A stretch of 61,798 bases of DNA. Source: Bordetella parapertussis (lineage in GTDB: Bacteria > Pseudomonadota > Gammaproteobacteria > Burkholderiales > Burkholderiaceae_C). The position numbers and the translations under genes were made by a program. Position 1 is the stretch's first letter. Every line of letters begins with the position of its first letter. The notes beneath the pieces were generated by a model that was given only the letters and a program-made list of their open reading frames with translations, was not told the DNA's origin and searched no databases. Shown in pieces: positions 45,983 through 54,410 of this stretch. The stretch covers positions 1 through 61,798 of the forward strand of contig CAMDCZ010000007.1 of assembly GCA_945890735.1 (NCBI GenBank), given 5' to 3'.

Positions 45983-46876
45983 TCAAGATGCTTGCTTGGC
46001 TGCAGCAACTTGGGCTGCCACCTCTGCCGCAAAATCATCAACCCTGCGCTCAATACCTTCTCCCACCACATACATGGTGAAAGACTTGACAGTGGTTTTT
46101 GCTGCTTGCAACATTTGCTCAACAGTCTGCTTGTCATTTTTTACAAAAGGCTGGTTGAACAATGACACTTCCTTAAGGTATTTTTGAACAGCACCGTCGA
46201 TCATTTTGGCCGCAATCTCAGCAGGCTTACCGGACTCAGCCGCTTTGGCAGTGGCCACCGAACGCTCGCGTTCAATCAACTCCTGGGGGACATCTGCGCT
46301 TGTCAAGGACACAGGCTTCATGGCAGCCACATGCATCGCAACATCACGGGCTGATGTTTCATCGCCAGTGAATTCAACAACGACACCAATGCGGGTGCCA
46401 TGCAGATAAGCAGTGAGCTGGTTGCCGCCGCTGAAATATTTAAAGCGCCTGAAACTCATGTTCTCACCAATTTTGCCAATCAGGCCTTTGCGAACATCCT
46501 CCAAGGTGGGTCCAAAGCCATCTTGTGAATACGTCAAAGCCCCTAATGCCTCTAGATCCGCAGGATGGTGCTTGGCGATCAACTCGGCAGCAGCTTGAGC
46601 CAATGCCAAGAAGCTGTCATTTTTTGTCACGAAATCTGTTTCGCAATTGACTTCCAGCAAGGCGCCCGTTTGCCCTGCGATGGCACTGGCGACAACCCCT
46701 TCAGCAGTGACACGCGCAGCTGCCTTGCTTGCCTTGCTGCCGAGTTTGACTCGCAGCAATTCCTCTGCCTTGACCAAATCACCCTCAGCCTCAGTCAGGG
46801 CTTTTTTACATTCCATCATGGGTGCGTCAGTTTTCGCACGAAGCTCGGCGACCATGCTTGCAGTGATTGCTGCCAT
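45983..46876 (-). CDS. tsf: Elongation factor Ts
   Basis: Guanine-nucleotide exchange factor for EF-Tu. The 297-residue product has the N-terminal UBA-like module (ASMVAELRAKTDAPMMECKKALTEAEGDLVKAEE), the core with FVTKNDSFLALAQ, and the C-terminal module. The length matches the family. It follows rpsB with a hairpin-containing spacer. Confidence 0.97.
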   Translation of the reverse strand: MAAITASMVAELRAKTDAPMMECKKALTEAEGDLVKAEELLRVKLGSKASKAAARVTAEGVVASAIAGQTGALLEVNCETDFVTKNDSFLALAQAAAELIAKHHPADLEALGALTYSQDGFGPTLEDVRKGLIGKIGENMSFRRFKYFSGGNQLTAYLHGTRIGVVVEFTGDETSARDVAMHVAAMKPVSLTSADVPQELIERERSVATAKAAESGKPAEIAAKMIDGAVQKYLKEVSLFNQPFVKNDKQTVEQMLQAAKTTVKSFTMYVVGEGIERRVDDFAAEVAAQVAAAKQAS

Positions 46877-46921
46877 AACAAACTCCTCTATCAGTTCATT
46901 GAATTATTCAAAAAGGGTGCG

Positions 46922-46943
46922 AAAAAGGGGCCACTCGAGCCCC
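46922..46943 (-). terminator. Attenuator-like hairpin between rpsB and tsf
   Basis: GGGGC, seven-base loop, GCCCC (46927-46943), then five T residues on the minus strand. It could lower tsf expression relative to rpsB; the stem is short, so termination is likely partial. Confidence 0.6.
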
Positions 46944-46965
46944 TTCTTGCATTAACAAAAAAAAC

Positions 46966-47712
46966 TCAAGCCTGCGCGTCAACTTCAACGAATTCGTCTT
47001 GCCCTTCGGTCACAGCTTTGACGACATCATTCACGGCATTGGCACGCCCCTCAAGGATCGCGTCAGCAATGCCTCGGGCATAGAGCGTGACAGCCTTTGA
47101 AGAGTCATCGTTGCCAGGAATGACATAGTCAATTCCCTCAGGCGAATGGTTTGAATCAACCACACCGATCAAAGGAATGCCCAATTTTTTGGCTTCAGCA
47201 ATGGCAATTTTGTGGAACCCGACATCGATAACGAAGATTGCATCGGGCAAAGTAACCATGTCTTGAATACCGCCAATGTCTTTTTCCAACTTTTCAATTT
47301 CACGCATGAACATCAGCTGCTCTTTTTTAGACATGCTGTCCAAACCGATTTCTTGCTGCGCTTTCATGTCCTTCAGGCGTTTGATGGATGTTTTGACCGT
47401 TTTGAAATTGGTCAACATGCCACCCAGCCAACGCTGATCAACATAAGGTACGCCTGCCCGTTTGGCTTCGGTCGCGATGATTTCTCTGGCCTGCCGCTTT
47501 GTGCCTACCATCAAAATGTTGCCGCGGTTAGATGCCAATTGCTTGGCAAATTTCATCGCGTCCTGGTACATGGGCAATGTTTTTTCCAGGTTGATGATGT
47601 GAATTTTGTTGCGATGACCAAAGATGAACGGGGCCATCTTGGGATTCCAAAAACGTGTCTGATGGCCGAAGTGAACACCAGCCTCCAACATTTCGCGCAT
47701 AGATGTGGACAT
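46966..47712 (-). CDS. rpsB: 30S ribosomal protein S2
   Basis: Ribosomal protein S2 on the 30S subunit, needed for S1 binding. The 248-residue product begins MSTSMREMLEAGVHFGHQTRFWNP and shows GTKRQAREIIATEAKRAG and VIPGNDDSSKAVTLYARG. The ATG at 47712 has GGAG eight bases upstream. The open frame continues to 47790, but that part is the structured leader and not family-like. Confidence 0.97.
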   Translation of the reverse strand: MSTSMREMLEAGVHFGHQTRFWNPKMAPFIFGHRNKIHIINLEKTLPMYQDAMKFAKQLASNRGNILMVGTKRQAREIIATEAKRAGVPYVDQRWLGGMLTNFKTVKTSIKRLKDMKAQQEIGLDSMSKKEQLMFMREIEKLEKDIGGIQDMVTLPDAIFVIDVGFHKIAIAEAKKLGIPLIGVVDSNHSPEGIDYVIPGNDDSSKAVTLYARGIADAILEGRANAVNDVVKAVTEGQDEFVEVDAQA

Positions 47713-47739
47713 GAGAAACTCTCCAAAGGTTGTGTCTAA

Positions 47740-47797
47740 AATCCAGTTGATCATTGCCACACGAATCGTGTTGGCAACACCTTGTTGCAACTGGTTT
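47740..47797 (-). promoter_or_regulatory. Structured rpsB leader, candidate S2 autoregulation site
   Basis: An outer stem CCAGTTG (47743-47749) / CAACTGG (47788-47794), extendable by AAA/TTT around a bulge, encloses an inner hairpin TTGCC-ACACG / CGTGT-t-GGCAA (47754-47777) with a three-base loop. It lies in the 5' leader about 30 bases before the S2 start codon. An extended -10 (TGTTAAAAT) is upstream. By analogy with S2 autoregulation in E. coli, this is probably the S2-binding operator; the analogy is inference. Confidence 0.55.
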
Positions 47798-47897
47798 GGG
47801 ATTAACTCTTCAATGGCTGGAAAGACCTAGCCACTGCAAAGCCAAATGATTTTAACATAATCCCTGAATATGAATTCGCCCTGCGGCTGAGACCCTC

Positions 47898-49133
47898 ATG
47901 AAAATTGCCGTCATTGGCGCCGGCACACTGGGCGTCACCACATCCCTTGAACTTTGCACTCACGGTCATGATGTCACCGTTTTTGAGCGCGGTTCGGGCG
48001 TCGCTCAGGAAACCAGCTTTGCACCGGCTGGATTTGTCGGGCCGGGTATTTCAAATGCGTGGGTCGGACCAGGCATGGTCTCCCATGCCTTGGGAAAGTA
48101 CTTCACTGGCAAAGGTGGAATCAAGCATCATGGTTTGAGAGTGCCAGTCAGTTGGCTGTTGAAATGGGCAAAAGCATGCTCTTCTCCAAACCATGAAATC
48201 AAGCAAGCCGCCATGCATCGCTTGGCTCAATACAGCCAAGATGTGCTGAAAAGCATTTCTGAAAAGCACGGCTTGACCTATGAAATGAGCAACGGCAGTC
48301 TTGTTTTATTGAAAACTGAAGCCGAATTGTCTTTGTATCAAACGCATTTAAAACTGCTGAAAATGGCAGGCATCCCTTTCAAGCAACTTGATCCCCAGGC
48401 AACACGGTTGCTTGAACCAGCTTTGTCGACCACCAGCAAACTGTGGGGCTCCATTTACTTCCCTCACGATGCAGTGGCCAATTGCCGTCAATGGACGCTT
48501 CTTGTGAAACAAATTGCAGAACACAAAGGCGTGGTGTTTCTCACTGGCAAAGAAGTATTGCCACTGAGCAGCGCCGACCCCCTGACGGTTCAAACAGCTG
48601 GGATGCCAGACCAGCGTTTTGACCACGTTGTGGTGTGTGCGGGCATTGGTACAAAGAATATTCTAAAAAATCATTCAAGAGCCCTCCCCTTGCTTGCGGT
48701 GCATGGCTACTCGGTCAGCGCTGCTGTTCGAGAGCCCATAGATGCACCGCTGAGCGGAATCATGGATGCCAGCGCCGGTGTTTCGATCTCACGAATGGGG
48801 CAACGCGTCCGCGTCAGTGGCATGCATGAATATGGTCAAAATCCAAAGAAAACCAGCGAAGCATTGTCACTGCTGTACAAAACTTTAAATGATTGGTTTC
48901 CAGGTGCCGCCAGAACGACAGAAATCGTTCAAGCGTGGCGTGGTACGCGGGATGTTCTTCCAGATGGTCTTCCCCTGATTGGAAGCAGTGGTGTCCCTGG
49001 CCTTTGGCTCAACACAGGCCATGGAAATCACGGTTGGTCCTTTTCATGTGGATCAGCCAGACTGATATCAGACATGGTGACTGGCCGTGATTGCGATATT
49101 GATCCCCAAGGCCTGGGTATCGAACGGTATTAA
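47898..49133 (+). CDS. DadA-like FAD-dependent D-amino-acid dehydrogenase/oxidoreductase
   Basis: Flavoprotein of the DAO family, 411 residues. The N-terminal Rossmann motif IAVIGAGTLGVTTSLELCTHGHDVTVFER is clear. The family C-terminal FAD/substrate motif is RGTRDVLPDGLPLIGSS then GLWLNTGHGNHGWSFSCGSARLISDM. It resembles the small subunit of D-amino acid dehydrogenase, but related enzymes oxidise glycine, sarcosine or hydroxyproline, so the substrate is open. It is divergent from rpsB, and its 3' end overlaps the convergent SDR gene by four bases. Confidence 0.85.
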   Translation: MKIAVIGAGTLGVTTSLELCTHGHDVTVFERGSGVAQETSFAPAGFVGPGISNAWVGPGMVSHALGKYFTGKGGIKHHGLRVPVSWLLKWAKACSSPNHEIKQAAMHRLAQYSQDVLKSISEKHGLTYEMSNGSLVLLKTEAELSLYQTHLKLLKMAGIPFKQLDPQATRLLEPALSTTSKLWGSIYFPHDAVANCRQWTLLVKQIAEHKGVVFLTGKEVLPLSSADPLTVQTAGMPDQRFDHVVVCAGIGTKNILKNHSRALPLLAVHGYSVSAAVREPIDAPLSGIMDASAGVSISRMGQRVRVSGMHEYGQNPKKTSEALSLLYKTLNDWFPGAARTTEIVQAWRGTRDVLPDGLPLIGSSGVPGLWLNTGHGNHGWSFSCGSARLISDMVTGRDCDIDPQGLGIERY

Positions 49134-49882
49134 CCGCGCCCCACAAATGGCATGTTGGTTGCCATGACAGTATGGAACAACACATTGGCTGACAGGGGTA
49201 AATTGGCCATGTAAACAATCGAGCGCCCAACGTCAGCCACATCCATCAATGGCTCAGGCTTGACCTCGCCACTGGCTTGCATCACACCTTTGGCCATAGG
49301 GGCAGCCATCTCGGTTGCGGCATTTCCAATGTCAATTTGTCCAACAGCAATGTGGTACTTGCGGCCGTCGAGAGCTGCTGTTTTTGTCAAGCCAGTGACC
49401 GCATGCTTGGTCGAGGTGTAAGCAATGGAGTTAGGCCTTGGCGCGTGCGCAGAAATGGAACCATTGTTGATGATGCGTCCGCCAATGGGGGATTGGGTTT
49501 TCATGGCAATGAAAGCTTGCTGAATGCAATAAAACATGCCATTGAGGTTGACATCCACGACTTGACGCCACTGCTCGATGCTGAGTTCTTCCAGGGGCAC
49601 AGGCGGCGCACTGATCCCTGCGTTGTTGAAAAGCAGGTCGATGCGTCCCCATGTTTGCAGCACCTGCCCAAATAACGCTTTGACAGAATGGGGGTCTGAC
49701 ACATCTGTTGGAATAACCAGGCAATGGTCTGAGTAACCACTCTCTTGTGACAATTGACGCAGTGGCTCTTGGCGTCTGCCGGCCAAAGCAACATGCCAAC
49801 CATCCTCCAACAATGCCTTGGCTGCAGCACTGCCGATCCCTGAGCCTGCTCCAGTGATGATGGCAAATTTTGGGGCTGTCAT
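49130..49882 (-). CDS. Short-chain dehydrogenase/reductase (SDR)
   Basis: NAD(P)-dependent oxidoreductase of the classical SDR type, 250 residues. It has the cofactor motif ITGAGSGIGSAAAKAL, NNAG, a catalytic serine in NNGSISAHAPRP, and the YTSTKHA (YxxxK) motif. The C-terminal part after residue 190 is atypical and does not show the PG motif of many SDRs. Substrate is unknown. It starts 11 bases after the rnr stop on the same strand. Confidence 0.85.
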   Translation of the reverse strand: MTAPKFAIITGAGSGIGSAAAKALLEDGWHVALAGRRQEPLRQLSQESGYSDHCLVIPTDVSDPHSVKALFGQVLQTWGRIDLLFNNAGISAPPVPLEELSIEQWRQVVDVNLNGMFYCIQQAFIAMKTQSPIGGRIINNGSISAHAPRPNSIAYTSTKHAVTGLTKTAALDGRKYHIAVGQIDIGNAATEMAAPMAKGVMQASGEVKPEPLMDVADVGRSIVYMANLPLSANVLFHTVMATNMPFVGRG

Positions 49883-49893
49883 GGTGATCGTCC

Positions 49894-52149
49894 TCAGGGT
49901 TGCTTTTTGCGCGCTTTGGGATTTTTCTTTTGTTTGCTGCCTACATTCTTCACTGCTGGCTGACGCAAACTGTCGGATTTTTTGCTAGCACGGCGAGATT
50001 TTGACAAACTTTGTTTGGCACTGGTGGGCTGACGAGCGTTTGACGCGGGACCGGCATGCTTTGACGGCTTTTCAAGCGCATCCACACCTGATTCCTGCAC
50101 CCATCGGAAATCAATCTTGCGTCCATCCAGATCAACTCTGCTGACCTGAACACGAACCCTGGCTCCAATGGTGTATCTGATGCCGGTTCGCTCACCACGT
50201 AATTCCTGACGAGCTTCATCAAAACGGAAATAATCACCGCCCAATTCCGTGATGTGAATCAATCCTTCAACGTACATGGCGTCCAATGTGACAAACACCC
50301 CAAATCCAGTCACAGCTGAAACCGTGCCGCTGTAATCCTCGCCGAGATGCTCGCGCATGTATTGGCACTTTAACCAAGCTTCAACATCACGGCTTGCTTC
50401 ATCGGCCCTTCGCTCATTGGCGCTGCAGTGTAAGCCGGCCGCCTCCCAGGCCATCAATTCAGACAGGGGTATTGGGGTCGTGACTTTTTTCCTGGGGTTT
50501 TTCTTCGACTGTGCAGACAGCCGTCTTGATAACTTGGCATGCGCCTCTCCAGGCAGAGGCAGCGCAGGCAATTGGTAAGGCTTGCCTTTGATGATGGATT
50601 TGATGACTCTGTGAACCAAAAGATCAGGATAACGCCTGATAGGACTGGTGAAGTGCGTGTATGCGGGATATGCCAGTCCAAAATGTCCGCTGTTGATAGG
50701 CGTATAAATCGCTTGCTGCATTGAACGCAGCAACATGGTGTGGATTTGCTGTGAATCGGGCCTGTCTTTGCAGGCATTCGCAATGAACTGAAATTGACCA
50801 GGCGAAGGTTCATCGCTTAAGGATGCCGCGACTCCGATTGCTTTGAGGTAGCTTCGCAATAACTCGGTTTTTTCGGGAGTTGGCCCTTCATGCACGCGAA
50901 ACAATGATGCCGATTTGCTTTGCAATATGAAATCTGCACTGCAGACATTGGCTGCCAGCATGGCCTCCTCAATGAGTCGGTGCGCTTCGGTCCTTGTTCG
51001 AGGAATGATTTTTTCAATGCGTCCGTTTTCGTCGCAAATGATTTGTGTTTCAGTTGTTTCGAAATCAACTGCACCACGTGCATGCCTGGATTGCAGCAGT
51101 CGCCTATAGACATCATGCAGATGGATCAGGTCCTGTAATCTGTCTTTGTGCTTCGTGGCAGGAATGCCTCGGGTATTTGACAAAATGGAAGCCACTTCAG
51201 TGTATGTGAACCGCGCATGGCTGTGAATCACTGCTTCATAAAACTGATAGGCCTCAACATGTCCATCTGCATCTATCACCATGTCGCAGACCATGCACAA
51301 TCGATCAACATTGGGATTCAACGAACACAGACCGTTTGATAATTTCTCCGGGAGCATTGGAATGACCCGCCGAGGAAAGTACACGCTGGTTGCTCGGTCA
51401 TACGCATCAATGTCAATGGCTGATCCAGTAGCGACGTAATGGCCAACGTCCGCAATGGCTACCAACAAACGCCAACCCTTGTTTGATTTAGGTGACATCG
51501 GTTGACAATAAACGGCATCATCAAAATCTCTTGCATCCTCGCCATCGATAGTGACAAAGGGCACATCTCGAAGATCAATACGATTGACCAGATCTGCGGC
51601 AGAGACTTTGTCCGGTAATTGACTCGCCAAAGACAAGCATGACTCCGAAAACCGGTGCGGGACGCTGTATTTGCGGACCGCAATTTCAATTTCCATTCCG
51701 GGGTCATCCATTTCACCCAGAACTTCTGTCACGCGTCCCACAGGCTGGCCAAACAAGCTGGGGGGCTCAGTGAGTTCAACAACCACGACTTGACCGAGCA
51801 GCGCATTACCGGTTGCGCCCTTGGGTATCAAGATATCTTGGCCATACCTTCTGTCTTCAGGCGCCACCAACCACACGCCGCCCTCTTGCAGCAATCGGCC
51901 AATGATGGATTGCGAAGGTCGGTCTGTGATTTCTACAATTCTTCCTTCGGGTCGTCCCTTGCGATCAGTTCGAGAAATACGAGCAACCACCCGGTCTCTG
52001 TGCAGCACAGCTCGCATTTCGTTTGAAGGCAAATAAACATCCGGCTGCCCATCGTCCCTTTGGACAAATCCATGCCCATCTCGGTGGCCTTCTACAACAC
52101 CTTCGAATTCATCAATCTCTAAAGAGTGAGTGGTGGAATTTTTTTTGAT
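49894..52149 (-). CDS. rnr: Ribonuclease R, start codon unresolved
   Basis: Processive 3'-5' exoribonuclease that degrades structured RNA and helps trans-translation. The product has a cold-shock domain (VVEGHRDGHGFVQRDDG), the RNB catalytic domain with DGEDARDFDDAVYC, an S1 domain (YSGTVSAVTGFGVFVTLD), and a Lys/Ser-rich tail. The N-terminal helix-turn-helix domain of E. coli RNase R is absent, as in some Burkholderiales. The 5' end is odd: between the tRNA-Leu antisense region and the conserved cold-shock part there is no ATG, GTG, TTG or CTG in frame. I show an ATC at 52149 that has AGAGG five bases upstream; an ATT at 52116 is the alternative. A start inside the tRNA antisense (TTG 52257 or GTG 52254) is less likely. 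Confidence 0.88.
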   Translation of the reverse strand: MKKNSTTHSLEIDEFEGVVEGHRDGHGFVQRDDGQPDVYLPSNEMRAVLHRDRVVARISRTDRKGRPEGRIVEITDRPSQSIIGRLLQEGGVWLVAPEDRRYGQDILIPKGATGNALLGQVVVVELTEPPSLFGQPVGRVTEVLGEMDDPGMEIEIAVRKYSVPHRFSESCLSLASQLPDKVSAADLVNRIDLRDVPFVTIDGEDARDFDDAVYCQPMSPKSNKGWRLLVAIADVGHYVATGSAIDIDAYDRATSVYFPRRVIPMLPEKLSNGLCSLNPNVDRLCMVCDMVIDADGHVEAYQFYEAVIHSHARFTYTEVASILSNTRGIPATKHKDRLQDLIHLHDVYRRLLQSRHARGAVDFETTETQIICDENGRIEKIIPRTRTEAHRLIEEAMLAANVCSADFILQSKSASLFRVHEGPTPEKTELLRSYLKAIGVAASLSDEPSPGQFQFIANACKDRPDSQQIHTMLLRSMQQAIYTPINSGHFGLAYPAYTHFTSPIRRYPDLLVHRVIKSIIKGKPYQLPALPLPGEAHAKLSRRLSAQSKKNPRKKVTTPIPLSELMAWEAAGLHCSANERRADEASRDVEAWLKCQYMREHLGEDYSGTVSAVTGFGVFVTLDAMYVEGLIHITELGGDYFRFDEARQELRGERTGIRYTIGARVRVQVSRVDLDGRKIDFRWVQESGVDALEKPSKHAGPASNARQPTSAKQSLSKSRRASKKSDSLRQPAVKNVGSKQKKNPKARKKQP

Positions 52150-52154
52150 ATGAT
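52149..52154 (+). promoter_or_regulatory. Candidate -10 for tRNA-Leu overlapping the rnr start region
   Basis: TATGAT lies 17 bases before the mature 5' end of tRNA-Leu and is within the 5' end of the divergent rnr gene. The -35 region is not clear. Confidence 0.4.
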
Positions 52155-52171
52155 CCTCTGCTTTCCTGAAA

Positions 52172-52256
<85 letters not shown>

Positions 52257-52273
52257 ATCTTAACTTTCAAACC

Positions 52274-52296
52274 AGCCACACATGTGGCTTTTTTTT
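52274..52296 (+). terminator. Intrinsic terminator of tRNA-Leu
   Basis: AGCCAC, ACAT loop, GTGGCT is followed by seven T residues. Position and orientation fit termination of the tRNA transcript before the convergent rimO gene. Confidence 0.85.
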
Positions 52297-52318
52297 CTAT
52301 TTGTCTTTACCTGCTTGA

Positions 52319-53677
52319 TCAATAGGGCACACCCACCAGATCATGGCCTTGGGTACTGACTATTCGTACATTGGTGAAGTCTCCAGTCCTGAACGTTTTA
52401 CTGATTTTTTCTGGCGGTAACAGGTGTACCAACCCGTCAATTTCAGGGGCATCGGCATATGTTCTTCCAAGTCCGCCATGTCTACCCATGGCCTTGGCAC
52501 TGTCAACCAAGACTTTCATTGATGTTCCGATTCGTTTCTTCAGTTTGTTGACAGAGACTTCTTCAGCAACGGCCATGAACCTTGCCCGTCGTTCATCTCG
52601 AACCACCTGAGGCAACATGCCCGGCAAATCATTGGCAGTGGCACCTTTGACAGGGCTGTATGCGAAACACCCTGAACGATCAATTTGGGCTTCTTTGATG
52701 AAGTCAAGCAGGTGCTCAAACTCTTCTTCGGTTTCACCAGGAAAACCAGCTATGAAAGTACTTCTGATCACAAGCTCAGGACACAACTCGCGCCACTTGA
52801 GCAAGCGGTCCAGGTTTTTCTCACCGTCAGCGGGACGCTGCATTCGCTTAAGGATCGCTGGATGGCTATGCTGAAAGGGCACATCCAGATAAGGCAAGAC
52901 CAAGCCACTGGCCATCAGTGGGATCAAACTGTCCACGCTTGGATAGGGGTAAACATAATGAAGTCGCACCCAAGCCTTATGCTTTTGGGCCAGCTGCCCC
53001 AATGCTTCAACCAACTCCAGGGTTCGACTTTTGATGGGGCGCCCATTGAAAAAACCCATTTGGTATTTGATGTCCACACCATATGCGGATGTGTCTTGAC
53101 TGATGACCAACAATTCCTTGATGCCAGACTCGAAAAGCACCTGAGCCTCATTCAAGACCTCACCAATGGAGCGCGACACCAAGTCACCCCGCATAGAAGG
53201 AATGATGCAGAAAGTACACCGGTGATTACAGCCCTCACTGATTTTCAAATAGGCGTAGTGCTTTGGCGTGAGTTTGATTCCTGCAGAAGGCACCAAATCC
53301 ATGAACGGATCGTGTGGTCTCGGAAGGTGTGCATGTACAGCGTCCATCACCTCTTGTGTGGCGTGTGGGCCAGTCACTGCCAACACACTGGGGTGTATGC
53401 TTTGCACCAGGTTTTCACCTTTGTCCGTTGACTGAGAACCCAGACAGCCTGTCACGATGACTTTGCCATTCTCAGCCAAAGCTTCACTGATAGTGTCCAG
53501 ACTTTCTTTGACCGCGTCATCTATGAACCCGCAAGTATTGACAATCACCAAATCAGCACCGGCAAATGTTTTCGAGGTTTGATAACCCTCTGCGCTGAGC
53601 TGAGTGAGGATGAGTTCTGAATCAGTCAGCGCCTTGGGACATCCCAAGCTGACGAAGCCAACGGTAGGGTTTTTCAT
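52319..53677 (-). CDS. rimO: Ribosomal protein S12 methylthiotransferase RimO
   Basis: Radical SAM enzyme that adds a methylthio group to an aspartate of ribosomal protein S12. The 452-residue product has the N-terminal UPF0004 domain with its cysteines (VSLGCPKALTDSE, VNTCGFIDDAV, VTGCLG), the radical SAM motif CNHRCTFCIIPSMRG, and a C-terminal TRAM domain. The GCPK start separates RimO from MiaB. Its ATG overlaps the phaR stop (ATGA). Confidence 0.95.
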   Translation of the reverse strand: MKNPTVGFVSLGCPKALTDSELILTQLSAEGYQTSKTFAGADLVIVNTCGFIDDAVKESLDTISEALAENGKVIVTGCLGSQSTDKGENLVQSIHPSVLAVTGPHATQEVMDAVHAHLPRPHDPFMDLVPSAGIKLTPKHYAYLKISEGCNHRCTFCIIPSMRGDLVSRSIGEVLNEAQVLFESGIKELLVISQDTSAYGVDIKYQMGFFNGRPIKSRTLELVEALGQLAQKHKAWVRLHYVYPYPSVDSLIPLMASGLVLPYLDVPFQHSHPAILKRMQRPADGEKNLDRLLKWRELCPELVIRSTFIAGFPGETEEEFEHLLDFIKEAQIDRSGCFAYSPVKGATANDLPGMLPQVVRDERRARFMAVAEEVSVNKLKKRIGTSMKVLVDSAKAMGRHGGLGRTYADAPEIDGLVHLLPPEKISKTFRTGDFTNVRIVSTQGHDLVGVPY

Positions 53678-54216
53678 TTGCGGGTCAATCCGATGCTATT
53701 GAGCAATTGGGTCTGCATTTGCGACAGCAGTTGCTGTGATTGCTGGGCATAAGTGCCCATCATGGTTTGCAGAAAGGGGCTCGGATTGGTCATCATTTGA
53801 GTCCAAATTTCAGGCGATAAGCTCTGCGCTTGTTCATTCATCTGCTTGTGAATATCCAAAAATGCTTGAACATTTTTTTCAAGGTATGAACCCATGAATC
53901 CTTGCATGCTGTGTCCGTAAAACCGGATGAAATTCTCCAGTATCTCTTCTGAAAACATGGGAATGCCGGCCGTCTCTTCTTCCAAAAGGATTTGCAAATA
54001 AATGCTGCGGGTCAAATCGGCGTTGCTTTTGGCATCAACCACCCTGATAGCCACTCCCGCAATCACCATGGCTTTGACTTCCTGCAAAGTGATGTAGCCA
54101 GAGGTTTCTGTGTCGTACAAACGGCGATTAGGGTATTTTTTGATCAGCCTGCGGGAGTCAGGCGCAGCATCGCTTGCTTGGATGGATTCAGGAGAATGAG
54201 TGCTTTTATTTGACAC
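53674..54216 (-). CDS. phaR: PHB synthesis repressor PhaR
   Basis: DNA- and PHB-binding repressor that controls phasin and other PHA genes. The 180-residue product has the N-terminal PHB/PHA accumulation regulator DNA-binding domain (RLIKKYPNRRLYDTETSGYITLQEVKAMV), then the PHB-binding repeat region (FSEEILENFIRFYGHSMQGFMGSYLEKNVQAFLD), and a Gln/Met-rich tail. The GTG start has AGGA seven bases upstream. It is followed by rimO (four-base overlap), which is a chance pairing as far as known. A candidate target lies at the phaZ promoter. Confidence 0.93.
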   Translation of the reverse strand: MSNKSTHSPESIQASDAAPDSRRLIKKYPNRRLYDTETSGYITLQEVKAMVIAGVAIRVVDAKSNADLTRSIYLQILLEEETAGIPMFSEEILENFIRFYGHSMQGFMGSYLEKNVQAFLDIHKQMNEQAQSLSPEIWTQMMTNPSPFLQTMMGTYAQQSQQLLSQMQTQLLNSIGLTRK

Positions 54217-54277
54217 AGAAAAGTCCTGAAAAAAAAGTCGCTCAAAAACAAGGAGGAACTTGATCGGACGGTCAAAT

Positions 54278-54354
54278 TGGTAGGCGCGATTGGACTCGAA
54301 CCAACGACCCCCACCATGTCAAGGTGGTGCTCTAACCAGCTGAGCTACGCGCCT
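54278..54354 (-). tRNA. tRNA-Val (anticodon GAC)
   Basis: On the minus strand, acceptor stem AGGCGCG pairs with CGCGCCT, D arm TAGCTCAGCTGGTTAGAGC, anticodon loop CTTGACA with GAC, T arm GGTTCGAGTCC, and encoded CCA at 54278-54280. It reads GUC/GUU. A TAGAAT -10 lies upstream at 54373-54378. It precedes phaR on the same strand. Confidence 0.97.
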
Positions 54355-54410
54355 TCGTTGCCGAATAAATGCATTCTAGCAGGAACAGAAATGGTCCCAC
54401 ACCCACCATC

